Of a stretch of DNA of 64,000 nt, positions 35,217 to 44,557 are shown one piece after another. How positions within the stretch are numbered: the first letter of the stretch is position 1; every line of letters begins with the position of its first letter. This DNA comes from CAZAPG01 sp964486935 (GTDB lineage: Bacteria > Chloroflexota > Anaerolineae > 4572-78 > J111): contig CAZAPG010000024.1 of the NCBI GenBank assembly GCA_964486935.1, positions 30,282-94,281 of the forward strand, read 5' to 3'. The translations under genes and the position numbers were made by a program. The notes beneath the pieces are model-generated. The model searched no databases, was not told the origin of the DNA, and worked only from the letters and a program-made list of their open reading frames with translations.

Positions 35217-36359
35217 TCAGACAGCTACAGGTTCATCATTATGAATAATCACGGAATTAATAATCGCTTCCGTTACACGCTCTATCTGAGCAGGCGTCAG
35301 TTCAGCATACATAGGCAGCGATAGAATTTCTTTGGCGTAACTTTCTGAAACGGGGAAATCGCCCGGTTGGTAGCCTAGCTCTTGATAAGCCGGCTGCAAA
35401 TGAATAGGAACCGGATAATGTATGCCGGCAGAAATCCCTTGCTCTTGCAGCTGGGCCATTAACCCGGCTCTATCTGCGGTACGCACCACGTACAGGTGAT
35501 AAACCGGCTCGGCATAATCAGCTTCTGCCGGAAGCGCCAGCGGGCTATCGGCCAGAAGCTGGCGGTATAAACGGGCATGCTGCCGGCGAGTTTCATTCCA
35601 GCTATCCAGATACTCTAGTTTGACTCGCAATACCGCCGCCTGAAGGGTATCCAGCCGGCGATTGTACCCCTGTAATATATGATGGTACTTTTCTGATTGC
35701 CCATAATTACGCAGCATCCGCACCGCCTGAGCAATTTCGCTGTGGTTGGTAACTACCATCCCGCCATCGCCAAATGCCCCTAAATTTTTTGCCGGATAAA
35801 AACTAAAAGCCGCCGCATGCCCCAGCGAGCCAACCCGCTTGCCTTTGTATCTGGCTCCGTGGGCCTGGCAAGCATCTTCTATCACAATTAAATTGTGTTG
35901 GCGGGCAATATCTAAAATGGGGTCCATATCGGCCGGTTGACCATAGAGATGTACCGGAATAATGGCTTTTGTTTTGGGAGTAATAGCCGTCTCAATTTTT
36001 GATACATCAATGGTATAGGTCTGCGGGTCAATATCTACCAATACCGGCCTGGCCCCGGTATAGGAGATGGCAAAAGCGGTCACAATAAATGAGTTGGCAA
36101 CTGTAATTACCTCATCGCCGGGGCCAATGCCATAAGCCCGCATAATCAACTCCAAAGCCGACGTGCCGGAGTCGAGGCCCACAGCATACCGGGCCTGACA
36201 ATAGGCCGCAAATTCTTGCTCAAGCAAATCAATTTCGTTGCCTAAAATAAAGTTGGTGTTTGCAACCACTCTGGCTATGGCGTTATCAACCTGGGGCTGA
36301 ATAGTTTTGTACTGCGCTGCCAAATCTACAAAGGGAATGTGAGAGATTGCCGGTTTCAT
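35217..36359 (-). CDS. DegT/DnrJ/EryC1/StrS sugar aminotransferase
   Basis: The 380-residue protein is a PLP enzyme: GLDSGTSALELIMRA, VIEDACQAHGA, and the Lys-bearing segment FSFYPAKNLGAFGDGGM are all in place. Members transfer an amino group to a keto-nucleotide sugar. It lies 2 bases after the Gfo/Idh/MocA gene, which typically supplies the 3-keto sugar, so the pair probably makes an amino sugar nucleotide for the polymer. Which sugar is unknown. Confidence 0.9.
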   Translation of the reverse strand: MKPAISHIPFVDLAAQYKTIQPQVDNAIARVVANTNFILGNEIDLLEQEFAAYCQARYAVGLDSGTSALELIMRAYGIGPGDEVITVANSFIVTAFAISYTGARPVLVDIDPQTYTIDVSKIETAITPKTKAIIPVHLYGQPADMDPILDIARQHNLIVIEDACQAHGARYKGKRVGSLGHAAAFSFYPAKNLGAFGDGGMVVTNHSEIAQAVRMLRNYGQSEKYHHILQGYNRRLDTLQAAVLRVKLEYLDSWNETRRQHARLYRQLLADSPLALPAEADYAEPVYHLYVVRTADRAGLMAQLQEQGISAGIHYPVPIHLQPAYQELGYQPGDFPVSESYAKEILSLPMYAELTPAQIERVTEAIINSVIIHNDEPVAV

Positions 36360-36361
36360 TT

Positions 36362-37441
36362 TTATGCTATCCTTGTATAGGCGCCGTTATGGTGAATAGA
36401 TGTGGGTGTGCTGTTGGATTTCAGGGATATGGGCGCTCCATTTTGAGTCACAGAACGGTCAATGGCTTGCATAACCTGAACAACCTCCAGGCCGGCCTGT
36501 CCATCGCTTAAAGGCTGTTGGCCGCGAGTCACGCAATCCAGAAAGTGCTTGCCCTGATTCTTTAAAGGTTCGCTAATTTCAATTCTGGGGCTAATAATAT
36601 CGCCATCGCGGATACTAAAATGATATTCCCCATAACTGGTCGAAGGTTCGGCGGTGTGCGGGATAATACCTTTTTCAAAAACCCGTACCTGTTCTACCGG
36701 GTTCAAATCGTTAAAAACAATGCGTTTGCTGCTGCCCACTACTACAGTTTCTCTAACCTTGTTGGGGTCTGCCCAGCTAACATGAATATGGCCGATAACC
36801 CCATTTTTGTATCCAAGCGTTACAAAGCCGACATCTTCGCGGGCGTTACGCAGAACTTTGGCGCCAACCGCGCTCACCCATTCTGGCATATCATCGAGCA
36901 GGTAATTAAAAATTGAGATATCATGTGGAGCCAGGTCCCACAGGGCGTTAACATCGTGGCGAATGGGGCCAAGGTTGGTGCGCTTGGCATACAAATAATA
37001 AACTTGCCCTATTTCGGTTTGCTCAATATATTGCTTAACCTTTCTAACGCCGGGGTTATAGAGAAAAGTGTGCCCTACCATCAGGGTTAACTTTTGAGAA
37101 TTAGCCAGCGCAATTAATTTGCCGGCATCTTCCTCTTTGGTGGTCATTGGTTTTTCAACCAGTATATGTTTGCCGGCCTCCAAACACTTACGGGTAATAT
37201 CGTAATGCGTTACAGCCCCGGTGCAAACGGCTACGGCGTCAACGGTTTCTAGCCGTAACACGTCATCAAGATTTGTAGTTAGGGCGACTCCCGGAAAACG
37301 TTTCCCTATTTCCTGCAAACGCTCTACCCGCGGGTCGCAGGCAATTACTACTCGAGATTCTGGTAACTCGCTAAACAACCGAACATAATTAATTCCCCAA
37401 TAACCGCAGCCAATAATTGCCATACCTAATTGCTCAGACAT
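36362..37441 (-). CDS. Gfo/Idh/MocA-family sugar oxidoreductase
   Basis: The N-terminal Rossmann fold shows MAIIGCGYWGINYVR, and AGKHILVEKPMTT holds the family EKP lysine. The second domain has NALWDLAPHDISIFNYLL with the conserved Asp and His. At 359 residues it is normal length. Its pairing with the aminotransferase resembles WlbA/WlbE-type steps on nucleotide sugars. The reaction in this locus is inferred from context. Confidence 0.87.
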   Translation of the reverse strand: MSEQLGMAIIGCGYWGINYVRLFSELPESRVVIACDPRVERLQEIGKRFPGVALTTNLDDVLRLETVDAVAVCTGAVTHYDITRKCLEAGKHILVEKPMTTKEEDAGKLIALANSQKLTLMVGHTFLYNPGVRKVKQYIEQTEIGQVYYLYAKRTNLGPIRHDVNALWDLAPHDISIFNYLLDDMPEWVSAVGAKVLRNAREDVGFVTLGYKNGVIGHIHVSWADPNKVRETVVVGSSKRIVFNDLNPVEQVRVFEKGIIPHTAEPSTSYGEYHFSIRDGDIISPRIEISEPLKNQGKHFLDCVTRGQQPLSDGQAGLEVVQVMQAIDRSVTQNGAPISLKSNSTPTSIHHNGAYTRIA

Positions 37442-37469
37442 CGTATCACCTCTACCCTTTATGGTAATG

Positions 37470-38198
37470 TTATGCTGCTCCGCGCCCCGATAGTACCGCC
37501 GGAATAGTAAGAAACAGTGTTTTTATATCTAACCACAAAGACGCATTGCGAACGTATTCAATATCCATTTGAATCATTTCATCAAATGTTACTTCACCTC
37601 GTCCGTGTATTTGCCAGGGGCCGGTTAATCCGGGTAGTGTTGTTAAACGCTCGTAGTGCCAGGGGAGATATTCGGCCACCTCATAGGTAGGTACCGGACG
37701 CGGCCCTACTAAACTCATTTCGCCTTTAAGAACGTTAAACAGTTGCGGGAGTTCATCCAGGCTGGTTTTGCGTAACAGCTTGCCAATCCGGGTAATTCTG
37801 GGGTCATCTTTTAGTTTAAATTTGGCCTCATCGCCAGCAAGGGTATCGACACGCCCTTCCACGTAGGCTTTTATATGGGCTTGATGAAGCGAAGGGTCTG
37901 CATTTTTAACCATGGAGCGAAATTTATAACAGGCAAACGTGTGAATTTCCCAAACTGTCTGCCCATTACCAGAACGCCGTTTGGCGCCCACTCGCTCTTG
38001 CACAAAAAAAATTGGGCCAGATGAGTCCAACTTAATCAAAATAGTAATTAAGACCATTACCGGCGCCAGCAAAACCAGCAAAATAACCGCCAAAACCAGG
38101 TCCATTACCCGTTTGCAGTAATAATAGATATTTTCGTTGCGGCTTTGGTTAATGGTAATTGTTTGATCAACCCATTGCCAGGTATTGGTTTGTCTCAT
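37470..38198 (-). CDS. Initiating undecaprenyl-phosphate sugar transferase (monotopic PGT)
   Basis: This is the short (242 residues) bacterial sugar transferase type. A hydrophobic hairpin at about 30-55 (LVLAVILLVLLAPVMVLI) precedes GPIFFVQERVG, then CYKFRSMVKNAD, KTSLDELPQLFNVLKGEMS and LVGPRPVPTYE, including the catalytic Asp-Glu pair. It transfers the first sugar-1-phosphate to undecaprenyl phosphate. It sits next to the Wzz/kinase gene at the promoter-proximal end of the locus. Confidence 0.9.
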   Translation of the reverse strand: MRQTNTWQWVDQTITINQSRNENIYYYCKRVMDLVLAVILLVLLAPVMVLITILIKLDSSGPIFFVQERVGAKRRSGNGQTVWEIHTFACYKFRSMVKNADPSLHQAHIKAYVEGRVDTLAGDEAKFKLKDDPRITRIGKLLRKTSLDELPQLFNVLKGEMSLVGPRPVPTYEVAEYLPWHYERLTTLPGLTGPWQIHGRGEVTFDEMIQMDIEYVRNASLWLDIKTLFLTIPAVLSGRGAA

Positions 38199-38225
38199 CG
38201 TATACCTCTATTTTCGGCAGCAATT

Positions 38226-39545
38226 TTATTTTATATTTAAGGAAGAGGCGTTTGGCTGGTAATATGTATAGGCATCATTTTGTTTGGCTCTATTAACAAC
38301 AATACCAACCGGGGTGGCTTTAACGGTAGCCAATTGCTCGCAGGCCGCCGTTACAGCTTCTTGACGGGTGGCAGACAACTTGATGACTACAATTACGCCA
38401 TCAACTACCGGAGCCAGAATGGCCGCATCGGCTACCGCCAAAAGGGCCGGGGTATCTAGCAAAACAAAATCAAATTGTTGTTTAGCCTGCTCAATTAGGG
38501 CTGCCATCTGAGGAGACCCCAGCAATTCGGCCGGTTTGGTTGTGGGCAACCCGCTGGTCAATACCTGCACACCGGGAATATCACTGGGTTGAATAGCCTC
38601 GGCCAAAGGCACTTCTTGTTTAAGAACATTGCTCAACCCTACCTGGTTAGAGAGGCCAAATATCTGGTGTAAGGTTGGCAACCGTAAATCGCTATCTATA
38701 ACTAATACGTTGCGGCCAGATTGAGCCGTAGTTAAAGCCAGATTGGCTGTGATGGTTGATTTACCCTCACCCGGCTCGGCGCTGGTTACAAGCAAAGAGT
38801 GCCATAATATTTCCTGATTAGGTACAAAGATGTTGGTTCGCAGGTGGCGGAAGGCTTCGCCTTGTGGCGTGTGGCCGTTCATAAAAGTAACTTTTTTTTC
38901 CTTTTTTACATCTGGAATATTGCCTAAAATAACTAATTTTGTAATTTTGGTAATTTGTTTTGTGCTATACAGGGTGGTATCCAGATTTTCAAACAAAAAG
39001 GCTAACCCTACTCCTCCGGCTACTCCTACCATTATTCCTAAAGCAATATTAAAAAATTTGTTTGAATTTGAGGGGTTTTCTGGAGTTACCGCAGGTTCAA
39101 TAACAGAAAGCGTATTAGCTCGAACCCGCCTATCCTGGCGGCTTTGAGCAATAAGAATTTCTGTAACAGTATTAGCAACGGCAGCGACTATAGAAGGGTT
39201 AGAATCTTCCACCGAAATTTGTATTAATTCACTGTTGGGAATAACCTCCACATTGATTAGAGGGGCTTCTTTGAGTTCAAGCTGTTCCATCAATTCTTCA
39301 AGTACAGGCCTGCTGGTAGCAATTTTGATATAAGTGTTCATCAGACGGTCAGCATAAATAATGTCGTACTCAATATAATCACCTGAGCCGCCTTTAGCCG
39401 TTAACACCCTTATCGTTGCTGATGCTTCGTACATTGGGGTTATCATAAATGTGCTGATAACCCCTAAAACCATTGTTATCATTGTCGGGATAACAACAAT
39501 CCACTTGCGTCGCCACAAGATATTGAGATAGGTTCTAAGCTCCAT
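38226..39545 (-). CDS. Wzz chain-length/bacterial tyrosine kinase fusion
   Basis: The N-terminal Wzz part starts MELRTYLNILWRRKW with a first membrane helix (about 16-36) and a second helix near 168-185. The cytoplasmic BY-kinase follows, with Walker A SAEPGEGKST (near 255), Walker A' VLVIDSDLRLP and Walker B FVLLDTPAL. The tail has a Tyr cluster (YTYY) suited to autophosphorylation. It controls polymer length and export. The ATG at 39545 has only a modest AGGTTGA ribosome binding site. It is the first gene of the polysaccharide operon; direct repeats at 39579-39625 lie just upstream. Confidence 0.88.
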   Translation of the reverse strand: MELRTYLNILWRRKWIVVIPTMITMVLGVISTFMITPMYEASATIRVLTAKGGSGDYIEYDIIYADRLMNTYIKIATSRPVLEELMEQLELKEAPLINVEVIPNSELIQISVEDSNPSIVAAVANTVTEILIAQSRQDRRVRANTLSVIEPAVTPENPSNSNKFFNIALGIMVGVAGGVGLAFLFENLDTTLYSTKQITKITKLVILGNIPDVKKEKKVTFMNGHTPQGEAFRHLRTNIFVPNQEILWHSLLVTSAEPGEGKSTITANLALTTAQSGRNVLVIDSDLRLPTLHQIFGLSNQVGLSNVLKQEVPLAEAIQPSDIPGVQVLTSGLPTTKPAELLGSPQMAALIEQAKQQFDFVLLDTPALLAVADAAILAPVVDGVIVVIKLSATRQEAVTAACEQLATVKATPVGIVVNRAKQNDAYTYYQPNASSLNIK

Positions 39546-39578
39546 AAATCAACCTGACAAATGTTGCATCCATTAACT

Positions 39579-39625
39579 TTTACGAATATTAATGTCGCCT
39601 CACAAACATTTACGAGCTTTAGTGT
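39579..39625. promoter_or_regulatory. Direct repeats upstream of the polysaccharide operon
   Basis: TTTACGAATATTAATGT (39579-39595) and TTTACGAGCTTTAGTGT (39609-39625) match at 13 of 17 positions and are exactly 30 bp apart, about three helical turns. They lie 34-80 bases upstream of the Wzz start on the - strand. They could bind a regulator. GTAAG and CTTAC (39716-39729) also form a small palindrome further upstream. No clear -35/-10 pair was found for the operon. Confidence 0.4.
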
Positions 39626-39830
39626 AAACCAAACCAATTAGAAGGAACTAGAAATATCGTTAGATTATTGTTAGAATTTTGGGCGTTTCCCTCTTAAAGT
39701 GGTGAAAACTCAGCGGTAAGTGAGCTTACTTGGTTATAACGTATCTTACCAATACCTTGCCCTTCCTGGCCCGAGCCGCAGAATTGCCGGACATGGCCAC
39801 GCCACGATTATCGGTGCTATTGAAATAAAT

Positions 39831-39887
39831 AAAGACCCCTCCTGATAGGATGAGCTTGAGCAGCCCAAAACATCAGGAGGGGTCTTT
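39831..39887. terminator. Strong bidirectional Rho-independent terminator
   Basis: The arms AAAGACCCCTCCTGAT (39831-39846) and its exact complement (39872-39887) form a 16-bp stem around a 25-base loop. T-rich tracts flank it in both readings: on the + strand TTTTTT ends it, on the - strand TTTATTTATTT. It follows the SnoaL-like gene on the - strand and insulates the polysaccharide operon. The rest of the gap 39546-39830 holds the direct repeats and nothing else I can name. Confidence 0.85.
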
Positions 39888-39909
39888 TTTATGAAGCTGT
39901 CTCAAACAG

Positions 39910-40326
39910 TCAATTCGGCGCGGGGATGACCCCAAGCTGTTGCAGTAATCCCAAAAAATCGCTCTCAGACCAGCGCTCGACTACTTTGCCCTGGCTAAAG
40001 CGCATGATGGTAGTGCCGTTGATTGTAGCTTGTTTGCCTGTGGCCGGGATGCCGTTAAAGTCGCCGGTATGAGTCATATTTAAATGGTAGCGCACGGCAA
40101 GCCGGTCGTTTTCACTGATGATTTCATCAAATTCCAGCCGGGCATCCGGGAAACTGGCCAGAAAGCCGCTATAAAACATACGCAACCCCTCATAACCTCC
40201 GGGCAGGCCGGGCGGTAAAAAGTGAGCGACGACATCAGGCGCGTACAACGTGGTAAGATAGCCTTCAATATCCCCCTGGTTGAATTTTTCCCGAGCGCTG
40301 TTTAGCGCGTCCAAGTTTTTTGACAT
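39910..40326 (-). CDS. SnoaL-like/ester cyclase family protein
   Basis: The 138-residue protein has the cone-shaped alpha+beta fold pattern of the NTF2/SnoaL superfamily: an N-terminal helix, then DVVAHFLPPGLPGGYEGLRMFY, AFPDARLEFDEII-type strands, and GTTIMRFSQGKVVERWSESD, the characteristic C-terminal strand. The ribosome binding site AAGGAG lies upstream on the - strand (about 40336). Family members bind small hydrophobic ligands; no catalytic role is shown here. It stands alone, ended by the strong terminator. Confidence 0.8.
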   Translation of the reverse strand: MSKNLDALNSAREKFNQGDIEGYLTTLYAPDVVAHFLPPGLPGGYEGLRMFYSGFLASFPDARLEFDEIISENDRLAVRYHLNMTHTGDFNGIPATGKQATINGTTIMRFSQGKVVERWSESDFLGLLQQLGVIPAPN

Positions 40327-40573
40327 AGTTTTATGCTCCTTGAGTTATGAAATTTTTATTGAACCATACTTTAACCCGGGGGGATGCTCATTTTACAGGT
40401 CAAAGAATGTTCATTTTTTGCTCATTTTTCCATATTGCTCACCTTTTTTGTTTTGGCCTGCCTCTTTGGCCGGGTTGCTCTACACAATCCGCTGCTTATT
40501 TTTGCAAGTCTGTTAGCTTGCGCGTAAGATAACCCTGCTTGCATTGAATAACGCCTTAAAATTGCGGACGCCA

Positions 40574-41923
40574 ATGAGCGCAATTGCAAACCTCGAAGAA
40601 AAGTTAAACGATTTTGACCCCACTGTACGTTCTCACGCGCTCCAGGCGCTGGTTTCGCTGGCGCAGCAGGGCAATATCGAACTGCCTCCGCCGGCCAACA
40701 TCGCCAATATGCACGCCCACACCTTTTTTTCATTTAACGGTTATGGTCACTCCCCCAGTTCGCTGGCCTGGCTGGCTAAACGGCGCGGCTTCAAACTGAT
40801 GGGCATTGTTGACTTTGACGTGCTGGACGGCGTGGATGAATTTTTAACCGCCTGCGATACCGTGCAACTGCGCGGCAGCGCCGGCATCGAGACCCGCGTG
40901 TTCTTGCCGGAATTTTCCAACCGCGAGATTAACTCGCCCGGCGAGCCGGGGGTGTACTACCACATGGGCATCGGGTTTACCGGCGGCCGCGCCCCGGAGC
41001 CGGTTCAGCCCATTCTGGCCGACATGCGCCGCCGCGCCGCCGAACGCAACCAGGATATGCTGGCGCGGGTTAACGACCATCTTCACCCCGTTAGCCTTGA
41101 TTACCGGCAGGATGTGCTGCCCCTCACCCCCGCCGGCAACGCCACCGAGCGCCATATGCTGGCCGCCTACGCGCTGGCCGCCGGGCGCACCGTGCCCAAC
41201 CCGGCCAAATTCTGGGCCGACCGGCTGGATATGAGCCTGGAGCAGGTGTCGGCCTTGCTGCCAGATGGCCCCAAATTTCAAAACGCGGTGCGGGCCAAAT
41301 TGATGAAGCGGGGCGGCGTGGGTTACGTGCAGCCCGGCCCCGATACCTTTCCGACGGTTGGCGAATTTCACCGGTTAATTCTGGCCTGTGGCGCCCTGCC
41401 CTGCGCCGCCTGGCTCGACGGCCTCAGCCCCGGTGAGCAGGCCATCGAAGAGCTGCTGGAATTACTCATCGGCAAGGGCGTAGTGGCCCTCAACATCATC
41501 CCCGACCGCAACTGGAATATTGCCGACCCCCCAACCAGGCAGCTAAAATTGCAAAAACTGTACGAGGTGGTTGAACTGGCCCAAAACCTAGACCTGCCCC
41601 TGAACATCGGCACCGAGATGAACGCCTACGGCCAAAAGCTGGTTGATGATTTTGACGCGCCGGAACTGGCCCCCGTTCGGCGGGCGTTTATGGATGGCGC
41701 ATTTTTTATTTACGGTCATACTGTGGCCCAGCGCGCCCTGGGGTTGGGCTATCAGAGCGACTGGGCCAATATGCACCTGCCCACCCGCCGCAAACGCAAC
41801 GCTTTTTACGCCGAACTGGGGCGGCGCGTCGAGCCGGGCGCAGCCGGGCTGGCCCAACTCAAACAGTTGCCGCCCGACGTGTCGCCAGCCGATATTCTGG
41901 CCGCCATCAGCGATGAAGGGTGA
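40574..41923 (+). CDS. PHP-domain phosphoesterase-like protein
   Basis: The PHP signature is at residues about 42-50 of the ATG-40574 form: MHAHTFFS (metal HxH), followed by LAKRRGFKLMGIVDFDVLDG and GIETRVF (metal Glu), then a C-terminal TIM-like part with NIIPDRNWN and GTEMNAYGQK. An upstream in-frame TTG (40544) exists, but neither start has a good ribosome binding site. PHP proteins hydrolyse phosphate esters such as sugar or amino-acid phosphates. The gene opens the + strand run with the dehydrogenases, so a sugar phosphate is a likely substrate. The 217-base gap before it (40327-40543) shows no clear promoter. Confidence 0.7.
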   Translation: MSAIANLEEKLNDFDPTVRSHALQALVSLAQQGNIELPPPANIANMHAHTFFSFNGYGHSPSSLAWLAKRRGFKLMGIVDFDVLDGVDEFLTACDTVQLRGSAGIETRVFLPEFSNREINSPGEPGVYYHMGIGFTGGRAPEPVQPILADMRRRAAERNQDMLARVNDHLHPVSLDYRQDVLPLTPAGNATERHMLAAYALAAGRTVPNPAKFWADRLDMSLEQVSALLPDGPKFQNAVRAKLMKRGGVGYVQPGPDTFPTVGEFHRLILACGALPCAAWLDGLSPGEQAIEELLELLIGKGVVALNIIPDRNWNIADPPTRQLKLQKLYEVVELAQNLDLPLNIGTEMNAYGQKLVDDFDAPELAPVRRAFMDGAFFIYGHTVAQRALGLGYQSDWANMHLPTRRKRNAFYAELGRRVEPGAAGLAQLKQLPPDVSPADILAAISDEG

Positions 41924-41929
41924 ATATAA

Positions 41930-41960
41930 GTTTCAGGTTTCAAGTTAAAAAACCTGAAAC
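41930..41960. terminator. Perfect 11-bp hairpin between PHP and SorE-like genes
   Basis: GTTTCAGGTTT (41930-41940) and its complement (41950-41960) form a stem with a 9-base loop. No T-run follows, so it may attenuate or protect mRNA more than terminate. It lies 7 bases after the PHP stop and ends 25 bases before the next start. Confidence 0.5.
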
Positions 41961-41984
41961 CCGAACCCCGGAGAAATTGCAACT

Positions 41985-43703
41985 ATGACGGATAAATTGA
42001 CTCGTTACCGCAAAGTGGAAATTCGGCCCCAAACTAACCGCCTGTGGCCGCTGTATGGGGCCGGGTTTAAAAACCTGGGGCGTGATGGTCAACCGGTAGA
42101 CGCCGGTGTTCCCGAATACGGCCCCGATGAATTGCTGGTGCGGCACGATGCCTGCGGCATCTGCTTTTCCGATATCAAAGTAATCAACGCCGGTCAGCAG
42201 CACCCCCGCATTCTCCGCGATATGAAAAAAGAGCCGGTGGTGCTGGGCCACGAAATCTCGCTGACGGTGGTGGGCGTGGGCGACAATTTGCGCGACCAGT
42301 ACAAAGTGGGCGACCGCTTTATTGTGCAGGCCGATATCTGGTCGGGCGGCGTTAACTATGCCTACGGCTACATGATTCAAGGCGGTATGTCGCAATATGG
42401 CATTATCGACCGGCGCATCCTCAACGGCGATGCCGGCAACTACCTGATTCGCGTGCAGCCCAATACCGGCTACGCCGAAAGCGCCCTGGCCGAGCCGTGG
42501 GCCTGCGTGATTGCCGCCTACCAGCTTGAATATCGCACCGGCCTGAAACCGGGCGGCGCTGCCTGGTTTATTGGGACTCCCCGGGCCAGGGCCGATTACA
42601 CCCTCAGCGCCGGATTTGATGAAAGCAGCCATCCGGCCCGCGTCGCCCTGACCAACGTGCCAGAGCCGTTTGCCGGCCAGCTCAAAGAGCGGGCGGCGCG
42701 GCTGCATATAGAACTGGTTGAAATTCCCCGGGAAACGCTCAATGACCCCCAGGCTGGCCTGCCCCAGTTTGATGACATAATCATTCTTGGCCCCACGCCG
42801 GATATTATTGAAGCCGCCAGCCCCCGCCTGGCCGATTTTGGCATTGTGGCCCTGCTGGCAAACGAGGCGCTCTCTCGCCCGGCGCAGATAGATATTGGCC
42901 GCATCCACTACAACCGCTGGACCTACGTGGGCGGCCCCGGCCCGGATATTGCCCAGGCTTACAGCGGCCACCCTATCAACCCGGAACTGAAGCCGGGCGG
43001 CAAAGCCTGGTTTGTGGGCGCCGGCGGCCCGATGGGGCAAATGCACGCCCAGCGGGCTATTCGCCTGGAAAATGGCCCGGCGACAATTCTGTGCTCGGCC
43101 CGCACCCCCCACCGGCTGCAAGAGTTAGACGAGACGTTTGGCCCCGAAGCCCGCGCTAAAGGCGTCAACTTTATTTGCCTGAGCCTGGCCGACGCAGATT
43201 ACGCGGAACGTTTGGCCCAAATTGCCGGAAGCGGCTTTGATGATATTATGGTGCTGGCTCCGTCTACTGCCGCCATCACCGAGGCGTCGGCCTATCTGGC
43301 CCCCGGCGGGGTGATGAATGTGTTTGCCGGATTGAAGCGCGGCACCATGGTCTCGCTGGATTTGAGCCTGGTGTACCAAAAAAATATCCGCTTTATTGGC
43401 CACACCGCCTCCACCATCGACGACCTGCGCCAGATGCTGCGCCAAACCGAAGCCGGCCAGTTATCGCCCAACCGCTCGGTCAAGGCGATTGGCTCGCTGG
43501 ATGCGTTTAGCGATGGCTTGAAAGCCGTGCGCGATGCCCTGTTTGCCGGCAAGGTGGTTATTTACCCCCAAATTAAAAATTTCCCGCTGACCCCTCTGGC
43601 CGCGCTCAAAGAGAAGCTGCCTACCGTTTACGCCAAACTCAAAGACGGCCGCGAATGGACAGTTGAAGCAGAGCGGGAATTTTTAGAGTTGATGCTGCCG
43701 TAG
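41985..43703 (+). CDS. Zinc alcohol dehydrogenase with two Rossmann-like halves, SorE-like
   Basis: The N-terminal MDR catalytic domain shows HDACGICFSDIK (zinc Cys), VLGHEISLTVVG (His-Glu) and a GGMSQYGII segment. The pattern of ASALAEPWACVIAAY-type sequence resembles the L-sorbose-1-phosphate reductase SorE group. Two Rossmann-like parts follow: the first (about 190-300) begins PGGAAWFIGTPRARA and lacks a GxGxxG motif; the second (about 325-470) begins PGGKAWFVGAGGPMG and keeps it. At 572 residues it is much longer than usual MDR enzymes (about 350-410). The SDR gene is 26 bases downstream. Substrate probably a ketose or ketose phosphate (inference). Confidence 0.72.
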   Translation: MTDKLTRYRKVEIRPQTNRLWPLYGAGFKNLGRDGQPVDAGVPEYGPDELLVRHDACGICFSDIKVINAGQQHPRILRDMKKEPVVLGHEISLTVVGVGDNLRDQYKVGDRFIVQADIWSGGVNYAYGYMIQGGMSQYGIIDRRILNGDAGNYLIRVQPNTGYAESALAEPWACVIAAYQLEYRTGLKPGGAAWFIGTPRARADYTLSAGFDESSHPARVALTNVPEPFAGQLKERAARLHIELVEIPRETLNDPQAGLPQFDDIIILGPTPDIIEAASPRLADFGIVALLANEALSRPAQIDIGRIHYNRWTYVGGPGPDIAQAYSGHPINPELKPGGKAWFVGAGGPMGQMHAQRAIRLENGPATILCSARTPHRLQELDETFGPEARAKGVNFICLSLADADYAERLAQIAGSGFDDIMVLAPSTAAITEASAYLAPGGVMNVFAGLKRGTMVSLDLSLVYQKNIRFIGHTASTIDDLRQMLRQTEAGQLSPNRSVKAIGSLDAFSDGLKAVRDALFAGKVVIYPQIKNFPLTPLAALKEKLPTVYAKLKDGREWTVEAEREFLELMLP

Positions 43704-43729
43704 CAAATTTCACATCGCCGGAGAAATCA

Positions 43730-44521
43730 ATGTCAAAGCTACTACAAAACCGCGTTGCCCTGGTTACGGGCGGCGGGCAGGGGTTGGGTCAGGCTATTTG
43801 CCAGCGGTTGGCCGATGAAGGCTGTCACGTGGTTGTGGCCGATTTGAACGAGGAAGCGGCGGCGAACACGGCCACTAATATTGCCGGCTCAACAGACCGC
43901 CAAACCCTGGCCGTAAAAGTAAATGTTACCGACGAGGCGCAGGTAGCGGCAATGGTTGAGCAAACCGAGGCTAAATTTGGCCGGCTGGACATTGCCGTGG
44001 CCAACGCCGGTATTTTAATTGCCGGCGAGATAACCGAATTCCCCGCCGATAAATGGCGCGCCGTGATTGAAGTCAATCTGGCAGGTTATTTTTTAACCGC
44101 CAAGCACGTGGCGCGCGTGATGAAGCGCCGGCAAAGCGGGTCGATTATTCAGATTAACTCCAAATCGGGCAAAAAGGGCAGCTACAAAAATTCGGCTTAT
44201 GCGGCCAGCAAATTTGGCGGTATCGGCCTCACCCAAAGCCTGGCGCTGGAACTGGCCGAGTATGGCGTGCGGGTCAATGCGGTTTGCCCCGGCAATCTGC
44301 TCGACTCGCCGCTGTGGGTCGATTCATTGTATGACCAGTATGCCCAACGGCTGGGCATTACCCCGGAGGAAGTTCGCCAAAAATATATTGACCAGGTGCC
44401 GATGAAGCGCGGCTGTACCTACCAGGATGTTTGCAATGTGGTGGTTTTTTTGGCCTCCGACCAGGCCAATTACATGACCGGCCAGGCCATCAATGTGACC
44501 GGCGGGCAAGAGATGCGCTAA
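43730..44521 (+). CDS. Short-chain dehydrogenase, sorbitol-6-phosphate 2-dehydrogenase-like
   Basis: The 263-residue SDR has TGGGQGLGQAI (cofactor loop), a VVVADLN acidic end favouring NAD+, NAGI, and the catalytic set Ser/Tyr/Lys in INSKSGKKGS and YAASKFGG. Segments such as NSKSGKKGSYKNSAY, VPMKRGCTYQDV and MTGQAINVTGGQ match the SrlD group closely by eye. SrlD oxidises D-sorbitol-6-phosphate to fructose-6-phosphate. It lies in the same operon as the SorE-like gene, the known partner in L-sorbose breakdown, though the sugar here may be different. Confidence 0.78.
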   Translation: MSKLLQNRVALVTGGGQGLGQAICQRLADEGCHVVVADLNEEAAANTATNIAGSTDRQTLAVKVNVTDEAQVAAMVEQTEAKFGRLDIAVANAGILIAGEITEFPADKWRAVIEVNLAGYFLTAKHVARVMKRRQSGSIIQINSKSGKKGSYKNSAYAASKFGGIGLTQSLALELAEYGVRVNAVCPGNLLDSPLWVDSLYDQYAQRLGITPEEVRQKYIDQVPMKRGCTYQDVCNVVVFLASDQANYMTGQAINVTGGQEMR

Positions 44522-44557
44522 ATAATCTACGGGCGTTTTTTCAGGAGGTTGATAATA

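Noticed and set aside
41940..43121. A 393-codon open frame on the - strand opposite the SorE-like gene
   Set aside because: It is antisense to a well-supported dehydrogenase, has no recognisable motif and reads as low-complexity His/Gly/Ala/Val. It results from the codon bias of the real gene.
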